64,000 nucleotides of DNA from RGIG5579 sp045655865 (GCA_045655865.1 JAZOQB010000046.1:37429-101428); one strand, 5' to 3'. Positions 39,603 to 49,148 are shown, numbered from the stretch's first letter. A program made the numbers and translations. Notes: a model not told the origin generated them from the sequence alone.

Positions 39603-40889
39603 TTATTCGATGGTAGCGAGCGCTTGATCAATATCGGAAATCAAATCGGCCTGGTCTTCCAATCCAATAGAAAGCCGTACCAGATCCGGCGCCACGCCAC
39701 AGGCAACCAATTCTTCGTCGCTGAGCTGACGGTGGGTAGTGGTAGCAGGATGCAAGCAACAGGACCGAGCATCGGCAACGTGTGTCTCGATGGCAATTAG
39801 ATTCAGCTTTTCCATGAAAGCCGAAGCAGCGCTGCGGCCACCTTTCACGCCAAAGCTTACGACACCGCAAGTTCCGTTTGGCAAATACTTTTGAACCAGG
39901 GCATAATCCCGGCTGGATTCCAGGCCGGGATAGGTAACCCAAGAAACTTTCTTATGTCCCTCAAGGAATTTGGCAACAGCCAGCGCGTTTTCGCAATGAC
40001 GCTTCATTCTCACGTGCAGGCTTTCCAAGCCCAAATTCAAAAGAAAAGCATTCATAGGCGCAGGAGTCACCCCAAGATCCCTCATCAGCTGGGCTGTGGC
40101 TTTGGTAATATAGGCTCCCTCTAAACCAAAACGCTCAGTATAGGTTACGCCGTGATAGCTCTCATCGGGAGTACACAAACCGGCAAACTTTTCCGGATAA
40201 CGGGTCCAGTCAAATTTTCCGGAATCAACAATTGCGCCGCCCACTGCACTTCCGTGTCCGTCCATGTACTTTGTGGTAGCATGGGTCACGATATCTGCTC
40301 CCCACTGAAAAGGACGGCAATTGATAGGAGTGGGAAACGTGTTATCCAAAATCAGAGGAACACCGTGTCGATGGGCAGCATCGGCAAAGCGTTCAATATC
40401 CAAAACATTTAGCGCAGGATTGGCGATCGTCTCTCCAAACACCAACTTGGTTTCCGGCCGGAAAGCACGCTCCAATTCCTCTTCATCGGCATCAGGAGCC
40501 ACAAATGTTACTTCAATTCCCATGCGCTTGAGAGTCACAGAAAACAGATTAAATGTGCCACCGTAAATGGACGCACTGGAAACAATATGATCTCCGCAGC
40601 TACAAAGATTAAAAACGGCAAGGAAATTCGCAGCCATACCGGAAGAGGTCAGCATAGCGGCGCTTCCGCCTTCCAGTTCGCAAATTTTCGCAGCAACCGT
40701 ATCCGTTGTTGGGTTTTGCAGACGGGAATAGAAGTATCCGCTGGCTTCCAGGTCAAAAAGTTTGCCCATGGCTTCGCCAGTATCGTATTTGAACGTGGTG
40801 CTTTGAATGATGGGGACCTGTCTGGGTTCACCACTGCCAGGATGATATCCTCCCTGAACACAACTGGTTCCGATTCCCTTTTGCGACAT
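39603..40889 (-). CDS. metY: O-acetylhomoserine sulfhydrylase
   Basis: A PLP-dependent enzyme of the gamma-family that joins O-acetylhomoserine with sulfide to give homocysteine. The 428-residue protein has the PLP-lysine motif VTHATTKYMDGHGSAVGG, the conserved GGSAAMLTSSGMAA and NPTTDTVAAKICELEGG, and FSVTLKRMGIEVTFV. The length (about 425-430) is that of MetY rather than MetB (about 380). AGGAGG precedes the start. It is transcribed from its own promoter lying at the argF end, followed by metA. Confidence 0.92.
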   Translation of the reverse strand: MSQKGIGTSCVQGGYHPGSGEPRQVPIIQSTTFKYDTGEAMGKLFDLEASGYFYSRLQNPTTDTVAAKICELEGGSAAMLTSSGMAANFLAVFNLCSCGDHIVSSASIYGGTFNLFSVTLKRMGIEVTFVAPDADEEELERAFRPETKLVFGETIANPALNVLDIERFADAAHRHGVPLILDNTFPTPINCRPFQWGADIVTHATTKYMDGHGSAVGGAIVDSGKFDWTRYPEKFAGLCTPDESYHGVTYTERFGLEGAYITKATAQLMRDLGVTPAPMNAFLLNLGLESLHVRMKRHCENALAVAKFLEGHKKVSWVTYPGLESSRDYALVQKYLPNGTCGVVSFGVKGGRSAASAFMEKLNLIAIETHVADARSCCLHPATTTHRQLSDEELVACGVAPDLVRLSIGLEDQADLISDIDQALATIE

Positions 40890-40938
40890 ATGCTACCTCC
40901 TGAAAAAACGAAATGAAGTATGGTTCGCTTTTCCCGTC

Positions 40939-40967
40939 ATTATAATATAAATTTTAAAATTATGCAA
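40939..40967 (-). promoter_or_regulatory. Sigma-A promoter of metY-metA
   Basis: On the minus strand -35 TTGCAT (40962-40967), 17 bases, -10 TATAAT (40939-40944). The -35 box lies on the argF stop region, so metY has a promoter of its own. The 50-base leader is too short for an S-box or a T-box. Confidence 0.68.
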
Positions 40968-41946
40968 GAGTTGCCGCCATCACAGCTTTGATGGTGTGCA
41001 TGCGGTTTTCCGCTTCATCGAAAACGATGGATGCGGGGCTTTCAAAGACTTCATCCGTAACTTCCATGCAGTCAATTCCGAATTTTTCGTAAATCTGTTT
41101 CCCGATGGTAGTCTTAAGATCATGGAAGGCCGGAAGGCAATGCATGAAGCGGCATTGTTCGCCGGCGTTGTCCATCAGCTTTTTGGTCACACGGTAAGGA
41201 GTCAATTCCTCGATTCGCTCCTGCCAAACGCTATCCGGCTCACCCATGGACACCCAAACATCGGTGTAAATCACATGGGCGTCGCGCGTTGCGACAATCG
41301 GATCTTCCAAAAACTCCAATACTGCCCCAGTCTCTGCGGCAATTTTCTGGGCTTTTTCGATCAGCGAGGGATCGGGAAAATACTTTTTGGGCGCACATGC
41401 TACAAAATGCATGCCCATTTTTGCACATCCTATCATAAGAGAATTTCCCATGTTGTAGCGTGCATCACCCATGTAGACCAGCTTTGTACCGGAAAGAGTT
41501 CCAAAGTGCTCGCGGATGGTAAGAAAATCCGCAAGGATCTGAGTGGGATGAAATTCATTGGTCAGGCCGTTCCAAACCGGTACCCCGGCGTATGCGGCAA
41601 GCTCTTCCACGATTTCCTGACCAAAGCCACGGTATTCAATGCCATCAAACATTCTTCCCAAAACACGGGCAGTATCAGCGATGCTCTCTTTCTTTCCCAT
41701 CTGAGATCCGGAGGGATCCAGATATACAGGGTGCATTCCCAGATCCGCCCCTGCCACTTCAAATGCACAACGGGTGCGAGTACTGGACTTTTCAAAGACC
41801 AAGGCGATGTTCTTTCCTTCGCACAGTCGGTGGGGTATGCCCTTTTTCTTTTTCTCTTTCAACTCCGCGGCCAAATCCAACAGGCCACAGATCTCATCGG
41901 GGGTAAAATCCAAAAGCTTTAAAAAGTGCTTCCCTTTCAAGTTCAT
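40960..41946 (-). CDS. argF: Ornithine carbamoyltransferase
   Basis: Makes citrulline from ornithine and carbamoyl phosphate. The 328-residue protein has the carbamoyl-phosphate motif SSTRTRCAFEVA, the HPTQILADFLTI block, GDARYNMGNSLM and HCLPAFHDLKT, with the ornithine-binding tail VTDEVFESPASIVFDEAENRMHT. It is the last gene of argHCJBDF, starting 3 bases after argD. No terminator separates it from the metY promoter. Confidence 0.95.
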   Translation of the reverse strand: MNLKGKHFLKLLDFTPDEICGLLDLAAELKEKKKKGIPHRLCEGKNIALVFEKSSTRTRCAFEVAGADLGMHPVYLDPSGSQMGKKESIADTARVLGRMFDGIEYRGFGQEIVEELAAYAGVPVWNGLTNEFHPTQILADFLTIREHFGTLSGTKLVYMGDARYNMGNSLMIGCAKMGMHFVACAPKKYFPDPSLIEKAQKIAAETGAVLEFLEDPIVATRDAHVIYTDVWVSMGEPDSVWQERIEELTPYRVTKKLMDNAGEQCRFMHCLPAFHDLKTTIGKQIYEKFGIDCMEVTDEVFESPASIVFDEAENRMHTIKAVMAATLA

Positions 41947-41949
41947 ACG

Positions 41950-43122
41950 CTACTCCTTTTCCGCGCAGACCTGCGCTACGATTTCAAGCGCTTCCATCAG
42001 TATTTCCCGGGGAATATTCAAAGCAGGAAGAAGACGGACTTTATTCTTCGCCGTCAGGCAAAGAACACCGCGGTTCATACATTCCGTAACGATCTCTTTG
42101 GCATCTCCACGCGTTTCAATTCCGATCATCAAACCCATTCCGCTCAAAGAGACAATACCCTTTTTGCCGCTTAAAGTTTGAAATACCAATTGGCTTTTTT
42201 CCCGGACATCTTCCAGGAACGATTCATCGATCCGTTCTACAATGCTTACGGCACCGGCACAAGAAACCGGATTTCCGCCAAAGGTAGATCCGTGATCACC
42301 GAAACCGAAAATGTTCTGAACTTTTTCGCCAAAGAGGGTCGCTCCCAGAGGAAGGCCTCCACCCAGTCCCTTGGCCGTGGAAACCAGGTCCGGCTGAATG
42401 TTAAAATTTTGATAGGCATAAAAGGTGCCGCATCGACCGTTTCCGGTCTGCACCTCGTCAACAATAAGAAGAATGTCCTGCTCTTCGGCAAAAGATGCAA
42501 CTTTTTTTACAAATTCTGCCTCAAGAGGAATTACGCCTCCCTCTCCCTGCACACATTCTATCATGATGGCACAGGCGTTTTCTTCCAGAGCGATTTTTTT
42601 CAGCGTATCAAAATCATTTGCAGGTGAATGAACAAATCCGGGAGTGAGCGGTTGAAAAAGCTTGTGATAATGCTCTTGTCCTGTAGCAGACAAAGTGGTA
42701 ACGGTCCTTCCGTGGAAGCTATTTTCCAGAGTAACGATGGTATAACAACCGTCGCCTTTCCGTTCCGCGCCGTATTTTCTGGCGGCCTTGATGGCACATT
42801 CGTTGGCCTCAGCTCCGGAATTGCTGAAAAACACCTTTTTCATACCACTCTTATGGCACAGCATTTCCGCTAAGCGAGCACACGGTTCCGTATAGTAGAG
42901 ATTCGACATATGCTGAACCTTTTCCAATTGTGCAGTGACCGCCGCTTTCCAGGCATCATCGGAGATACCAAAACTGGTGACTCCGATTCCGGATCCCATA
43001 TCTATGTACCGTTTTCCGTTTTCATCAAAAACCAGCGATCCTTTGCCGGAAACGATCGAAACGGGGAAACGCGCGTAAGTACCGGCAATATATGCCCGAT
43101 CTTTTTCCTGAATCTTACTCAT
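41950..43122 (-). CDS. argD: Acetylornithine aminotransferase
   Basis: PLP enzyme converting N-acetylglutamate semialdehyde to acetylornithine. Over 390 residues it has GSGIGVTSFG, FHGRTVTTLSATGQEHYH, the DEVQTGNGRCGTFYAYQ block and the PLP Lys in STAKGLGGGLPLGA. The start at 43122 (ATG) overlaps argB by 8 bases, with GGTGA upstream; a GTG at 43131 is less likely. The arg operon context makes ArgD the natural call, although it could also act on succinyl-diaminopimelate. Confidence 0.94.
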   Translation of the reverse strand: MSKIQEKDRAYIAGTYARFPVSIVSGKGSLVFDENGKRYIDMGSGIGVTSFGISDDAWKAAVTAQLEKVQHMSNLYYTEPCARLAEMLCHKSGMKKVFFSNSGAEANECAIKAARKYGAERKGDGCYTIVTLENSFHGRTVTTLSATGQEHYHKLFQPLTPGFVHSPANDFDTLKKIALEENACAIMIECVQGEGGVIPLEAEFVKKVASFAEEQDILLIVDEVQTGNGRCGTFYAYQNFNIQPDLVSTAKGLGGGLPLGATLFGEKVQNIFGFGDHGSTFGGNPVSCAGAVSIVERIDESFLEDVREKSQLVFQTLSGKKGIVSLSGMGLMIGIETRGDAKEIVTECMNRGVLCLTAKNKVRLLPALNIPREILMEALEIVAQVCAEKE

Positions 43123-43981
43123 TGTTTTCACCGGTTACCATGGTCCCAGCTCCCTCGTCGGTGAGAAGCTCCATAAGAAGAGAGTGAGGAACGCGTCCGT
43201 CCATGATGACAACGTTTTTCACGCCCTCTTCAATTGCTTCAATGCAACAATCCACCTTGGGGATCATTCCGCCGGAAACCACGCCCTCCTGTTTTAAGTT
43301 TTTGGCTTGGTCAACGCTCACCGCGTGAATGAGCGTGGACGGGTCCTCGCGGTCGCGAAGGATTCCGGAGATATCCGTCATGAGAATCAGACGCTCAGCG
43401 CCAAGAGAACCGGCAATATAAGCCGCAGCAGTATCTCCGTTGATATTATAGGAATTGCCTTCCCTGTCACAGCCAATGGTGGAAATGACGGGAATGTAGT
43501 TTTTCTCCAGCAGATCCAAAACCGGCTGCCGATTGATGTTTGTGATCTTACCAACATAGCCGAGTCGGCTATCCTTCACTTCCGCCTCGATGAGTCTCCC
43601 GTCCATGCCGGAAATACCCATCGCTTTTCCGCCTTTGGCTTCCAAAAGGCTCACCAGCGATTTGTTCACCTTACCGGCCAATACCATTTGGGCGATCTCA
43701 ACCGTTTCTTTGTCAGTAACGCGAAGGCCGTCAACAAATTCCGATTTCTTTCCAAGTCTGGACATCATCTCACTGATCTCCGGGCCGCCACCGTGTACCA
43801 AGACAACCTTGACACCAATGAGCCACAGCAGAACCAGATCTTCCATAACCTGGAGTTTTAATTCTTCATCGATCATGGCGTTGCCGCCGTACTTGATGAC
43901 AACGATCTTGCCGTTATAGCGCTTAATATATGGGAGTGCTCGGGTAAGAACTTCTCCCGTATTGGTTTCTTTATGATTCAT
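43115..43981 (-). CDS. argB: Acetylglutamate kinase
   Basis: Phosphorylates N-acetylglutamate. The 288-residue product has the N-terminal IVVIKYGGNAM, the VLVHGGGPEISEMMSRLG block, FVDGLRVTD, and the C-terminal GGMIPKVDCCIEAIEEGV. The presence of an N-terminal extension (MNHKETNTGEVLTRALPYIKR) is typical of arginine-sensitive hexameric forms, suggesting feedback inhibition, though this is inference. ATG at 43981 has GGAGG; the earlier in-frame start overlapping argJ is rejected. Confidence 0.95.
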   Translation of the reverse strand: MNHKETNTGEVLTRALPYIKRYNGKIVVIKYGGNAMIDEELKLQVMEDLVLLWLIGVKVVLVHGGGPEISEMMSRLGKKSEFVDGLRVTDKETVEIAQMVLAGKVNKSLVSLLEAKGGKAMGISGMDGRLIEAEVKDSRLGYVGKITNINRQPVLDLLEKNYIPVISTIGCDREGNSYNINGDTAAAYIAGSLGAERLILMTDISGILRDREDPSTLIHAVSVDQAKNLKQEGVVSGGMIPKVDCCIEAIEEGVKNVVIMDGRVPHSLLMELLTDEGAGTMVTGENNE

Positions 43982-43991
43982 CCTAACCTCC

Positions 43992-45206
43992 TCAGGTACG
44001 GTAGTCTCCATTGATTTTTACATAGTCGTAGGTCAAATCGCACCCCCAAGCAGTAGCAACTGCCTTGCCAGAATTCAAACCGATGCGAATTTCGACTTCC
44101 TTTTCTAACAAAATCTCTTTTGCTTTTTCTTCGGAAAATGCGACTCCGGATCCGTTTTTACATACCGAAATCGCGCCTTTGGCGCTAACAAAATCCACAT
44201 CCACGCGCTTGACATCCACATCAGCTCCGCTGTAGCCAATAGCACACAATACTCTTCCCCAGTTGGCATCCGCTCCAAACATAGCCGCCTTCAAAAGGCT
44301 GGAGCAGATCACACTCTTAGCAACAGTCTTGGCCGTCTTTTCATCTTCTGCGCCGGTCACTCGACATTCCAGAAGCTTGGTGGCTCCTTCTCCATCACCG
44401 GCGATCTCCCGACAAAGGGAAACGGTAACGGCATTGAGCGCTTGCATAAAGACAGAGAAATCTTCCCCTTCTTCAGTAATCTGGCAATTTCCGGCTTTGC
44501 CGTTGGCAAGTACGACCACCATATCGTTGGTGGAAGTGTCACCATCAATGCTAACCATGTTAAACGTATTCTTCACATCGGAAGAAAGCGCTTTTTGCAA
44601 CATTTCCGGGGAAATGGCAGCGTCTGTGGTAATAAACACCAGCATCGTAGCCATATTGGGATGGATCATACCACTGCCTTTTGCAATACCACCTAAGCGA
44701 CAGACCTTGCCACCCAATTCAAATTCCACAGCCACCTCTTTTTTTGTGGTGTCTGTAGTCATGATTCCCTCGGCCGCGGCTTCCCCACCATCGCGGGAAA
44801 GTCCTGCTGCCAGTGCAGGCAGACCTTTTTCAATGGGTTCTAAATTCAAAGGCTGACCGATAACCCCGGTAGAAGCTACCACAACGTCTGCCGGAGAAAT
44901 TTCAAGCGCCGAAGCGGTCATTTCACACATGCGCTCCGCAACTTCCAAACCATTGGCGTTGCAGGTATTGGCATTTCCGCTGTTGCAAATCACCGCCTGT
45001 GCGATTCCATCGGAAAGATTTGCTTTTGTAACCAGAAGAGGCGCACCTTTCACCAAATTTGTGGTATATACGGCGGCGGCACTGCAAATGGTGTCGCTGT
45101 AAATGAGAGCAAGGTCACGCTTGGTCCGATTGCGACGGATCCCGCAATGAACTCCGTTTGCTAAAAAACCTTTGGCGGCACAGACTCCGCCAGATACCAA
45201 TTTCAT
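43992..45206 (-). CDS. argJ: Bifunctional ornithine acetyltransferase / N-acetylglutamate synthase
   Basis: ArgJ recycles the acetyl group from acetylornithine to glutamate and often can also make acetylglutamate from acetyl-CoA. The 404-residue precursor has the self-cleavage site in GSGMIHPNMATMLVFITTDA, where the nucleophilic Thr starts the beta chain, and GADANWGRVLCAIGYSG near the end. Its presence means no separate argA or argE is needed. It lies between argC and argB. Confidence 0.95.
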   Translation of the reverse strand: MKLVSGGVCAAKGFLANGVHCGIRRNRTKRDLALIYSDTICSAAAVYTTNLVKGAPLLVTKANLSDGIAQAVICNSGNANTCNANGLEVAERMCEMTASALEISPADVVVASTGVIGQPLNLEPIEKGLPALAAGLSRDGGEAAAEGIMTTDTTKKEVAVEFELGGKVCRLGGIAKGSGMIHPNMATMLVFITTDAAISPEMLQKALSSDVKNTFNMVSIDGDTSTNDMVVVLANGKAGNCQITEEGEDFSVFMQALNAVTVSLCREIAGDGEGATKLLECRVTGAEDEKTAKTVAKSVICSSLLKAAMFGADANWGRVLCAIGYSGADVDVKRVDVDFVSAKGAISVCKNGSGVAFSEEKAKEILLEKEVEIRIGLNSGKAVATAWGCDLTYDYVKINGDYRT

Positions 45207-45219
45207 TTTTCTTCCTCCG

Positions 45220-46143
45220 TTACACCGAAAGTCCGGTGCTTTCTTCCAAACCCAATAAAAGATTCATATTCTGAATGGCGGCGCCGCTGGCGCCTTTCCC
45301 CAAATTATCAAAACGGGCAACCAAGAGAATTCTCTCTTCATTTCCTGTCACGGTGATCTGCATGTCATCCCGACCTGCAAAAGCACCTGCAGAAAGAAAA
45401 CCGCCTTCTTCGCCGTTTTCAACAAACCGGATCAGACCTTTTTGATAATAGGTCCGATAAATGTTTTGTATCTGATTGAAGTTTCCGTTCAGATCGCTAC
45501 GAAATAAAGGCACCGAAACTTCCATGCCACTGTAAAAGGGTGCAACAACCGGGCAAAAGATGGGAGCGTTATGAAGTCCGCAGATGGCCACCATTTCCTT
45601 TAAGTGTTTGTGTGTCTGTCCCAGCCCATAAAGCCGTGGAGCATCCAGGAGTACATCGCGGTCACAATCTTCATATTCCGCAATCATCTTTTTCCCTCCG
45701 CCGGAATACCCGGTAAGCGAATACGCGGAAAGCTTGGCGTCGGCGGAAAGAATACCGCTTTGCACCAATGGTGCCACCAATGCCACAAAGCCACTGGCAT
45801 GACAACCGGGATTTGCGATCCTTTTGGAAGCGCGGATTTGCTCACGCTTTCCGGCAAGCTCGGGAAGACCGTAGACCCAACCCTTCTCGGTTCGGTGGGC
45901 GGTGGACGTATCGATGATAGCGGTATTTGGATTTTCAACCATATCTACCGCTTCGATCGCCGCCGGATCCGGCAAGCACAAAAAAGCAATGTCGGCGCCA
46001 TTCAGCGCCTCTTTCCTGGCGGCAGGATCTTTGCGAGTCTCTTCCGGCAACGTGACAAGTTCCAGATCTTTGCGGCCGGCAAGGCGTTCATGAATGCGAA
46101 GACCGGTAGTACCGGCAGAACCGTCAATAAAAACTTTGGTCAT
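45220..46143 (-). CDS. argC: N-acetyl-gamma-glutamyl-phosphate reductase (type 2)
   Basis: NADPH-dependent reductase of the acetylated arginine pathway. The 307-residue product is the shorter type-2 ArgC: start MTKVFIDGSAGTTGLRIHERL, catalytic Cys in IANPGCHASGFVAL, and LTGYSGGGKKMI. ATG at 46143 gives an ATGA overlap with argH; an upstream frame reaching 46230 is inside argH and rejected. ArgC type 2 is most common in proteobacteria and a minority of Bacillota. Confidence 0.93.
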   Translation of the reverse strand: MTKVFIDGSAGTTGLRIHERLAGRKDLELVTLPEETRKDPAARKEALNGADIAFLCLPDPAAIEAVDMVENPNTAIIDTSTAHRTEKGWVYGLPELAGKREQIRASKRIANPGCHASGFVALVAPLVQSGILSADAKLSAYSLTGYSGGGKKMIAEYEDCDRDVLLDAPRLYGLGQTHKHLKEMVAICGLHNAPIFCPVVAPFYSGMEVSVPLFRSDLNGNFNQIQNIYRTYYQKGLIRFVENGEEGGFLSAGAFAGRDDMQITVTGNEERILLVARFDNLGKGASGAAIQNMNLLLGLEESTGLSV

Positions 46144-47516
46144 TGCATAATCCTTTCCCGAACGATTCGGATCTGTTTTGTAACCGATGCAAAGGAGGTA
46201 CCGCCTTCGCTGATTCTCTTTTCTACACAAGAAACAAGATCAATTTCCTGATAAACATCCCGGTCAAACAACTCTGAAAAACGACGATACTCATCCAGAG
46301 GCAAAGTCTCTAAAACCAGGCCGGAAGCGATACAATGTGCCACAATTTGTCCGGAGATCTTGTATGCAGAGCGGAAAGGCATGCCTTTTTTCACAAGATA
46401 ATCCGCCAGGTCGGTTGCATTAATAAAACCGGTCTGAGCAGCCTTTTTCATATTCTCTTCCTTGGCTTTCATTCCGGACAACATTCCGCAAAACACGTCC
46501 AGGCACATCTTGACCGTATCACAAGCATCGAAAATACTTTCTTTGTCTTCCTGCATATCCTTGTTGTATGCGAGAGGAAGCCCCTTGAGGGTGGTGAGAA
46601 GTGCCATCAGGTCACCGTAGACCCGACCGGTCTTTCCCCGTACCAACTCCGCCAGATCCGGATTCTTTTTCTGGGGCATGATGGACGATCCGGTAGTAAA
46701 GTTATCAGAAAGCTCAACAAATTGAAACTCCCAGCTGCACCAGAGGATAATCTCCTCGGAAAAGCGGGATAAATGCATCATCAAGATGGAGAGAGCGCTT
46801 AAAAGCTCCAGACAGAAGTCACGATCGGAAACAGCGTCCAAGGAATTTAGGCAGATTCCGTCAAAGTCTAGCTTTTTCGCTTCAAATTCCCGATCGGTGT
46901 TATAAGTGGTACCGGCCAGGGCACAGGCACCGATAGGCGACTGATTCATTCGCTTCTTGCAATCTGAAAGGCGATCCAGATCTCGAAGCAACATCATGGA
47001 ATAAGCCATCAAATGATGACCGAAAGAGATAGGCTGGGCTCTCTGCAGATGCGTGTAACCGGGAAGAATGATCTTTTGATAGTCCTCTGCCTTATTGCAG
47101 ATCGCTAAGATCAGCTTTTTTAGCTTTTCTTCAAACAAGACGATCTCATCTCTTAAATACATCCGCAAATCAAGAGCCACCTGGTCGTTGCGACTACGGG
47201 CGGTGTGAAGCTTTTTTCCCACCTCGCCAAGGCGAGAAGTCAATTCTTGCTCGATAAACATATGGATATCTTCGCAAGTCATATCAAAGGAGAGCTTTCC
47301 GTTCTCAAGCTCGCTTAAAATCTCTTCCAAACCCGCAATAAGCTTATCTGCCTCATCGCAAGCAATGATTCCCTGTTTTGCCAGCATCGCTGCATGAGCC
47401 ATACTGCCACGAATATCCTGACGAAACATTCTGGAATCAAAATGAATGGAAGAATTAAAATCATCTGCCAACTGGTCAATTTGACCGTCTGTCCGGCCAG
47501 CCCACATCTTTGCCAT
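46140..47516 (-). CDS. argH: Argininosuccinate lyase
   Basis: Last step of arginine synthesis, releasing fumarate. The 458-residue product has the superfamily signature TTGSSIMPQKKNPDLAEL, ARSRNDQVALDLRMYLRDE, and PGYTHLQRAQPISFGHHL. It opens the argHCJBDF operon with a consensus promoter and an ARG box in the leader. No argG gene is in the window, so citrulline to argininosuccinate must be encoded elsewhere. Confidence 0.95.
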   Translation of the reverse strand: MAKMWAGRTDGQIDQLADDFNSSIHFDSRMFRQDIRGSMAHAAMLAKQGIIACDEADKLIAGLEEILSELENGKLSFDMTCEDIHMFIEQELTSRLGEVGKKLHTARSRNDQVALDLRMYLRDEIVLFEEKLKKLILAICNKAEDYQKIILPGYTHLQRAQPISFGHHLMAYSMMLLRDLDRLSDCKKRMNQSPIGACALAGTTYNTDREFEAKKLDFDGICLNSLDAVSDRDFCLELLSALSILMMHLSRFSEEIILWCSWEFQFVELSDNFTTGSSIMPQKKNPDLAELVRGKTGRVYGDLMALLTTLKGLPLAYNKDMQEDKESIFDACDTVKMCLDVFCGMLSGMKAKEENMKKAAQTGFINATDLADYLVKKGMPFRSAYKISGQIVAHCIASGLVLETLPLDEYRRFSELFDRDVYQEIDLVSCVEKRISEGGTSFASVTKQIRIVRERIMQ

Positions 47517-47552
47517 GGTCTTTCTTCTCTTTCCAAAAATTTAAACTAAAAT

Positions 47553-47570
47553 TTTGCATAAATATTCATT
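47553..47570 (-). promoter_or_regulatory. ARG box (ArgR/AhrC operator) in the argH leader
   Basis: AATGAATATTTATGCAAA on the minus strand matches the ArgR/AhrC consensus TNTGNATWWWWATNCANA at 17 of 18 positions. It lies about 20-40 bases downstream of the -10 box, so repressor binding would block elongation or open-complex formation. Confidence 0.7.
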
Positions 47571-47590
47571 TATAATATTAAGACTCAAAT

Positions 47591-47619
47591 ATTATACGCT
47601 TGTCAGAATCTCTTGTCAA
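47591..47619 (-). promoter_or_regulatory. Consensus sigma-A promoter of the arg operon
   Basis: On the minus strand -35 TTGACA (47614-47619), 17 bases, -10 TATAAT (47591-47596): a perfect consensus, which needs strong repression, supplied by the ARG box. Confidence 0.88.
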
Positions 47620-47676
47620 GGTAATTCGAAAACAAAATTCGAGAAATTCATAAACAATTAACAAAGAAAAACCGCA

Positions 47677-47708
47677 AACAGAATTTGTTTGCGGTTTTAT
47701 TCAAAAAA
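47677..47708 (-). terminator. Terminator of the his operon
   Basis: AAAACCGCAAACA/TGTTTGCGGTTTT stem with a five-base loop and T-rich tail on the minus strand, 20 bases after hisIE. Confidence 0.85.
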
Positions 47709-47728
47709 ACGTATATTATTCGTTTTTT

Positions 47729-48376
47729 TTATTGAGTCATTTTCTCCTGCTTCACTTTTTTATCGATCACGTGACGGGAAGCCAATTCTGCATGAACATC
47801 CTCCAAGGTAATTCCCATTTGGATCATCAGAACCATCACATGATAAGCAAGATCTGCAATCTCATAAACAGTCTCTTTCTTGTCGTCGCCCTTGGCAGCA
47901 ACGATCACCTCGGTACTCTCCTCCCCTACCTTTTTCAAGATCTTATCGATCCCTTTTTCAAAGAGATAGGTGGTATAAGAACCTTCTTTCTTTTCCGCCT
48001 TTCTTCCCTGTAGCATTTCCATGAGTTTTTCAAGAGAAAACTCTTGCCGCTCAGGACTTTCCCAAACGGTGTTTTCAAAGCAGGATTTGGTTCCTTTGTG
48101 ACAGGCGGGACCTTCCGGTTCTACCATGACAACCAGTGCGTCGCCATCGCAGTCGGCGGTCATGGAAACGATATGCTGAAAGTTTCCGCTGGTTTCTCCT
48201 TTCAACCAAAGTTCGTTCCGAGATCGGCTCCAAAAACAAGTGAGCCCCTTTTCCATTGAGATCTGAAGGCTTTCACGGTTCATATAAGCGAGAGTCAACA
48301 CCTTTTTGGACACAGCGTCCACCACGATAGCGGGAATGAGTCCCTTTTCATCAAATTTTAGCATTTCCAAATTCAT
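47729..48376 (-). CDS. hisIE: Bifunctional phosphoribosyl-AMP cyclohydrolase / phosphoribosyl-ATP pyrophosphatase
   Basis: Catalyses the second and third steps of histidine synthesis. The 215-residue fusion has an N-terminal HisI domain (AYMNRESLQISMEKGL, FWSRSRNELWLKGETSG, the zinc-binding DCDGDALVVMVEP and CHKGTKSCF) and a C-terminal HisE domain (KKVGEESTEVIVAAKGDDK, YEIADLAYHVMVLM). ATG at 48376 has GGAG upstream; a longer frame reading from 48427 overlaps hisF. It is the last gene of the his operon. Confidence 0.95.
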   Translation of the reverse strand: MNLEMLKFDEKGLIPAIVVDAVSKKVLTLAYMNRESLQISMEKGLTCFWSRSRNELWLKGETSGNFQHIVSMTADCDGDALVVMVEPEGPACHKGTKSCFENTVWESPERQEFSLEKLMEMLQGRKAEKKEGSYTTYLFEKGIDKILKKVGEESTEVIVAAKGDDKKETVYEIADLAYHVMVLMIQMGITLEDVHAELASRHVIDKKVKQEKMTQ

Positions 48377-48389
48377 CTTATCATTCTCC

Positions 48390-49148
48390 TTATCTGCGTA
48401 CCGGAATTTTGTTAGCGTAAAGTTCATTTTTAAGATCTGCGATCTTCACTTCTCCAAAGTGAAAAATAGAAGCGGCAAGCCCTGCATCCACCTTGGGAAG
48501 GCTGGTAAACAGCTGAGTGAAGTGATCGATACAACCGGCGCCTCCAGAAGCGATCACCGGTACCGACACGGCACTGCATACCGCCTCCAGCATTTCCAGA
48601 TCAAAACCATTTTTCACTCCATCCGTATCAATGGAGTTAACTACGACCTCACCGGCTCCGTTTTCAACACAACGGCGTATCCACTCGATCCCCTCCATGC
48701 CGGTATCGACTCTGCCGCCCTTTGCAAATACGTGAAATTGGCCGTCTACCCGTTTTAAGTCTGCAGAGAGTACCACACACTGATCTCCGTAGCGCTTGGC
48801 GGCTTCTCCCACAAGTCCCGGATCCGCAATGGCGCCGGAATTGACACTTACCTTATCAGCTCCGGCTTTCAAAACCCGGTCAAAATCTGCAAGGGAACGA
48901 ATTCCTCCGCCAACGGTCAGAGGAATAAAGATCGTAGAGGCCACCTCGAAAAGAATATCGGTAAACAACTCACGCTCTTCTGCAGAGGCCGCGATATCGT
49001 AAAATACCAATTCATCAGCGCCGCACTCGCTGTAAAATTTTGCCAGCTCAACGGGCGAGGACACGTCCCTTAAGCCCAAAAAGTTTGTTCCTTTTACCAC
49101 TCTGCCGTGTTTCACGTCCAAACACGGTATGATGCGTTTTGTAATCAT
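48390..49148 (-). CDS. hisF: Imidazole glycerol phosphate synthase, cyclase subunit
   Basis: HisF uses the ammonia channelled from HisH to form imidazole glycerol phosphate. The 252-residue TIM barrel has the catalytic Asp11 in IPCLDVKHGRVVKGTNF and Asp of VVNSIDTDGVKNGFDL, plus the usual VIASGGAGCIDHF. Its start overlaps hisA by 4 bases. Confidence 0.95.
   Translation of the reverse strand: MITKRIIPCLDVKHGRVVKGTNFLGLRDVSSPVELAKFYSECGADELVFYDIAASAEERELFTDILFEVASTIFIPLTVGGGIRSLADFDRVLKAGADKVSVNSGAIADPGLVGEAAKRYGDQCVVLSADLKRVDGQFHVFAKGGRVDTGMEGIEWIRRCVENGAGEVVVNSIDTDGVKNGFDLEMLEAVCSAVSVPVIASGGAGCIDHFTQLFTSLPKVDAGLAASIFHFGEVKIADLKNELYANKIPVRR

Noticed and set aside
40890..40959. Riboswitch (S-box or T-box) before metY
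   Set aside because: The promoter found leaves a leader of only about 45 bases, too short for either; no matching core sequence.
40996..41922. 308-codon plus-strand frame opposite argF
   Set aside because: Antisense shadow of a well-supported gene, with His/Cys-rich composition and no family features.
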